From Marsupella aquatica (Eukaryota; Marchantiophyta), in the NCBI GenBank assembly GCA_973895155.1, contig OZ316895.1:14384001-14448000 (forward strand): a stretch of DNA of 64,000 bases, read 5' to 3'. Each line of letters begins with the position of its first letter. Positions within the stretch are counted from its first letter, which is position 1. The notes below the pieces were generated by a model. The model did no database searches. It had not been told where the DNA came from and was given only the letters and a program-made list of their open reading frames with translations. This document shows positions 61,201 through 64,000 of this stretch, piece by piece. A program made the position numbers and the translations under genes.

Positions 61201-63801
61201 CCCGAGCTGGCATGACTGTGAGCTAGTCAAGGAATGTTTCGCTCTGAAGGCGTGCCATCATTACAAAGTCAACGGGATGCTAATGCTGAATCGCCCACTG
61301 CAGCTGAATAGAAATTTGGACAACGACTGTTGCACAAACACTATCGTGCCTGAAAAATCAGAAGAGCACTCACAAGGATACAACCATACACGACAACAAA
61401 GTCTTTCCCGCTTGGAGACCACTGCACATCATGTATAGGACCTTCTTTATCTGCAAAACTCAACGAAACAAAACGAACGCACATCTTATTGAAACATATC
61501 CGTGCACATCACTTTGTCCAAATACTTTACCAAATGAGTTAATTGTTGAAGAAACTAGCTTATGAAAAAGGTAGATCTCACACGCAAAATTCCCTGTTTC
61601 CTAGTAACAGTAAAATTGGAGTGAGCAATAAGACTAGAACGAGCACACGTACTTAATGGTACAGCTCCTTCGTGCATGCCATCGCTTGTTAGAAAGTGCA
61701 GCCTTGTCTCTCCATAGTAGCTTTGATTGGTCTTGTCGACATCCGAGTGAGCCAAAACCAGGAGTCCTGTCGAACCTTTGTTCCAGATAAGTTGTGCAGT
61801 ATTGGACTTGTAGAAACTTCGACGTGCTGTCGGCTGACCCTGGCTTACTAGGCTACGCTCAAAAATCATTGCTTTGGCTGGTGCCCCCTGAACCAGATAA
61901 TTGCAATGAATTCCACAAGGTTATCTTCCTCATACCTCAATGGAATGCTGCAGTATAGCAATGTAGACATCAAACGTTTACGACCAAAGCAATCCACTTT
62001 GGAAAGACAAACATTAAAGATGCAAGCCCGCTAATAGTGCATTCTGACCAGCCTCTAAGCATTCGCGGGCGGGAAGTACTTCTGAAACTTTGAACTTTGA
62101 GAGATCTTCCAGTGGTTGTTACAAATATCTCAAAAGTGGTGTGCCCCGCCCCTCCCCCTCCTCCTCCCCCCCCCCCCCCCATCCCCGGCCCGCGCCCCAA
62201 CTCAACCCCCAACCCAATCCCTCCCTCTCTGCTGACAAGCTGCCCAATAACAGGCGACTGTGGGGCCCCTCAAGAATGCACTGACCAAACGACTACAGCC
62301 CAAGTTGTGGCCTTGGAGAAGGAGCTTATCAGTGGCCTGAGGGGCAATTCACTAATTCCTTCCAAAAAACAATCAGAGTGAACCTGAGGGACAATTCACT
62401 AATTCCTTCCACAAAATTACTAACCTTTTTTTCAGGGACATAGGCAGCTAGATATTTGGGGGGAGCAGAAGCAAGTTGGACCCCTTCTATGTCAGGCAAC
62501 CGCAATTTGTCGACTATGCCTTTCTTGAAGTCAGTCCCATCATACAGATGGACTTCGTTGGTCACCAGACGGCACGCCACTGCTTCATCTTCACTGAACT
62601 GTATGGCTGGCCTGGAAATGTAATCACAGAATCTTAGCTGTGTGCTTCCTCTGCCTCTGGACTAGTTAGTGGGTCGGATAATTCTCAAGGTAAGCAAAAT
62701 GTGAAAGAAACGATAAATTCAAGTGTCTATGTACAGCAACATTTAAGATGTCTGTAACGGGGAAAAAGGGCGAGCGTCCAGATGGGAAAACATTTTTCAA
62801 ATTTGAAACAACTTTAGAAGGTTTCCGGAACGACTGACCAGTTGGCCTTGGAGGCCGTCTTTTGAAACAATTGAAAACACATTTCTCCAGTCGTAGAATT
62901 CCACAATGTAAGATTCTTCTGCTGTCCAATTGGCTTCTGGAAGGTTTGAAGATAAGTGCCGCGCGGAGTGAACGAGGTTGCAGTTGCACCTGAGATAGGT
63001 AAAGACAGAATTTCCTTCCCACTGCTGGCATCATATATCACCACCGCATCCGTTGTTGTCACTGCCAACTTGCTACCATCTGGGCTAAACCGTGCGGCTG
63101 TGCAGGAGACCCTTCATACACAAATTTGACTTGCCATTTAGTACTTTCCTGGTGCACCCACGAGAACGCTGTACAATTTTAAGCAAGAAGAAGAATTTTA
63201 AGCAAGAAGAAGAATTTTAAGCAAGAAGAAGAATTTTAAGCAAGAAGAAGAGCTTCTTCACCAGAAGGCAAATATCACAAAAAGAGAAGAGCTCTACAGT
63301 CCACTGTGTAAATTCCCTAACAGAAGTATTTCAATGCACATCTTAGAAAGAGAGCAGCACTCAACTTATCAAGTTTTTTCTGAAACCCATCTTCAAAAGG
63401 AAGCCCAACCAGCAGTGACAATCCTTCTGCTCCCCTTACTGAGTACCAACATGAAATCCTCAATCAGTCAGTAGGCTCGAACATAAATGTGGAAGCGAAA
63501 ATGGAGGACTGCCGTTGCATTGTTGGGTTCTACTGCATCAATCAGATCATTCACCCTATTCAACCAGCTTCAAAATGGCCTAATTCTCCATGTGCTCATA
63601 TCCTCAGCAGAGTGCACGCTGTCTGTTGACGTAATGTATATATTCAAATTCTCCTCAGTTTGTTTTTATTGCTCTTGATTTAGTCCATAACGTTCACAAC
63701 AGAAGCCGAAAAACAGGGATACTAGCACATTCCTTCAGCAGCAAAGACAGGATATGGAAATTACCGAATAAATTGAGAGGAGGAGGCGATGAAGCAGCCA
63801 T
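58293..63801 (-). CDS. EIF2A: Eukaryotic translation initiation factor 2A
   Basis: Fifteen coding exons close in phase to 562 residues: 63801-63765, 63438-63366, 63111-62839, 62611-62425, 61887-61653, 61450-61382, 61215-61114, 60925-60885, 60515-60382, 60015-59952, 59741-59651, 59471-59422, 59218-59184, 59036-58916, 58469-58293. The N-terminus (MAASSPPPLNLF, VRGAEG) and the beta-propeller with repeated SPDG/SPSG blades (CTAARFSPDGSKLAVTT, VQWSPSGKDFVVVYGFMPA, GPYNTVRW, GFGNLPGDM, EWSPDGRTLMTATTAPRL) are diagnostic. AEWRPA, AAYRPP, the basic LSKSALKNQKRRAKK and a C-terminal coiled coil (LRALKKRLRQLEELKEK) follow. eIF2A is a cytosolic factor that can deliver initiator Met-tRNA to 40S subunits independently of eIF2. 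Length fits the family. Introns 6 and 7 are U12-type. A fragment of exon 3 is copied at 46.8 kb. Confidence 0.95.
60926..61113 (-). other. U12-type GT-AG intron in eIF2A (intron 7)
   Basis: The 188-nt intron starts GTATCCTTTTC, a full match to the minor-spliceosome donor. The branch-like GATCTTAAC (60948-60940) matches TTCCTTRAC at seven of nine positions. The intron ends CGACAG 14-15 bases past the branch A. Phase 1 closes as T plus TC (Phe), giving SAHDH-FVCIAGFGNLPGD as in the family. Confidence 0.85.
61216..61381 (-). other. U12-type GT-AG intron in eIF2A (intron 6)
   Basis: The 166-nt intron starts GTATCCTTG, one base off the perfect U12 donor. It contains a perfect branch site TTCCTTGAC (61234-61226) and ends CTCACAG, about 11 bases past the branch. 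Splicing gives VVVYG-FMPARATLF, the family sequence. The alternative U2-like donor GTGAGT six bases downstream would be in the wrong frame. Confidence 0.88.
62166..62180. repeat. C15 homopolymer in eIF2A intron 4
   Basis: Fifteen consecutive plus-strand C within a longer CT/CC-rich block (62150-62215). On the transcribed sense this is a G15 run inside an intron. Confidence 0.9.
62336..62411. repeat. Two-copy 29-bp repeat (47-bp spacing) in eIF2A intron 4
   Basis: cctgaggggcaattcactaa to ttccttcca at 62336-62364 recurs with one change at 62383-62411, beside the 5' splice site of intron 4. Confidence 0.9.
63175..63250. repeat. 19-bp x 4 minisatellite in eIF2A intron 2
   Basis: Four perfect tandem copies of aattttaagcaagaagaag fill 76 bases of the 254-bp intron between exons 2 and 3. 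Confidence 0.97.
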
Positions 63802-64000
63802 CGCGAGCCGCCTCTGAGCTACTTTCTGCTTCAAGACCGAAATTGAGAAGGGCAGACGAGAAGACCGAAAAACCCCGTCACCAGAGTTTATGGGTATGTC
63901 TTTGTCCTACTGGAGTTCGACCCTCCTTTTAAATGGATGCCCCAGAAATGTGAATGTATCCCAACGGCCCTCAAACTGGGTTAGCTCCTCTCGTGGTACA
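63802..64000 (-). promoter_or_regulatory. 5' leader and upstream region of eIF2A
   Basis: The bases immediately upstream of the eIF2A ATG (63801) should contain its 5' untranslated region and proximal promoter, cut by the window end. No TATA box or other specific element can be named with confidence. Confidence 0.4.

Noticed and set aside
1-64000. tRNA, rRNA, organelle insertions and retrotransposon ORFs
   Set aside because: I looked for cloverleaf boxes, conserved rRNA stretches, organelle genes and reverse transcriptase or integrase motifs and found none I could support by eye.

Overview
The window is nuclear DNA from a land plant. It carries class III secretory peroxidases with a signal peptide and eight cysteines, a chloroplast protein with a twin-arginine lumen-targeting signal, a DUF538 protein, a plant-type two-RRM protein, spliceosomal introns in nearly every gene and long AT-rich intergenic DNA. 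Both peroxidases read FHDCQV at the distal histidine instead of the FHDCFV usual in seed plants. That, the compact genes and the absence of any retrotransposon ORF suggest a non-seed plant such as a bryophyte (a liverwort is plausible) or lycophyte. This placement is inference.

Layout: 0.5-2.8 kb (-) a secreted leucine-rich-repeat protein with a minisatellite in one intron and one intron whose phase does not close. 7.5-10.9 kb (+) a nine-exon RNA-binding protein with two RRMs (NSR/scw1-like). 15.4-17.6 kb (+) a four-exon thylakoid lumen protein of the MPH2/16.5-kDa type. 25.5-29.2 kb (+) and 32.1-33.7 kb (-) two convergent class III peroxidases. 37.0-38.0 kb AT-rich degenerate minisatellites. 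42.4-42.9 kb a 68-bp near-perfect inverted repeat. 43.6-48.4 kb a zone of gene debris: a frame-broken unknown gene, a second partial copy of it, and a short fragment of eIF2A, all surrounding an intact two-exon small membrane protein gene (47.0-47.9 kb, -). 54.1-54.6 kb (+) an intronless DUF538 gene. 55.3-57.0 kb clustered minisatellites. 58.3-63.8 kb (-) a complete 15-exon eIF2A gene.

The genes do not form a pathway; this is ordinary plant gene neighbourhood structure. The strongest unexpected signal is in splicing. Exon-by-exon reconstruction, checked by reading-frame closure and family sequence, finds three introns with U12 (minor spliceosome) signals: one with unusual AT-AA ends in the RRM gene and two consecutive GT-AG ones in eIF2A. 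The RRM gene also has a GC-AG intron. The second theme is local duplication: at least eleven two-copy tandem repeats of 28-120 bp, several longer minisatellites, and duplicated gene fragments, one of them bracketed by 55-bp direct repeats.

All exon boundaries were read by eye from splice consensus, phase and remembered family sequence. No alignment, transcript or database search was run.
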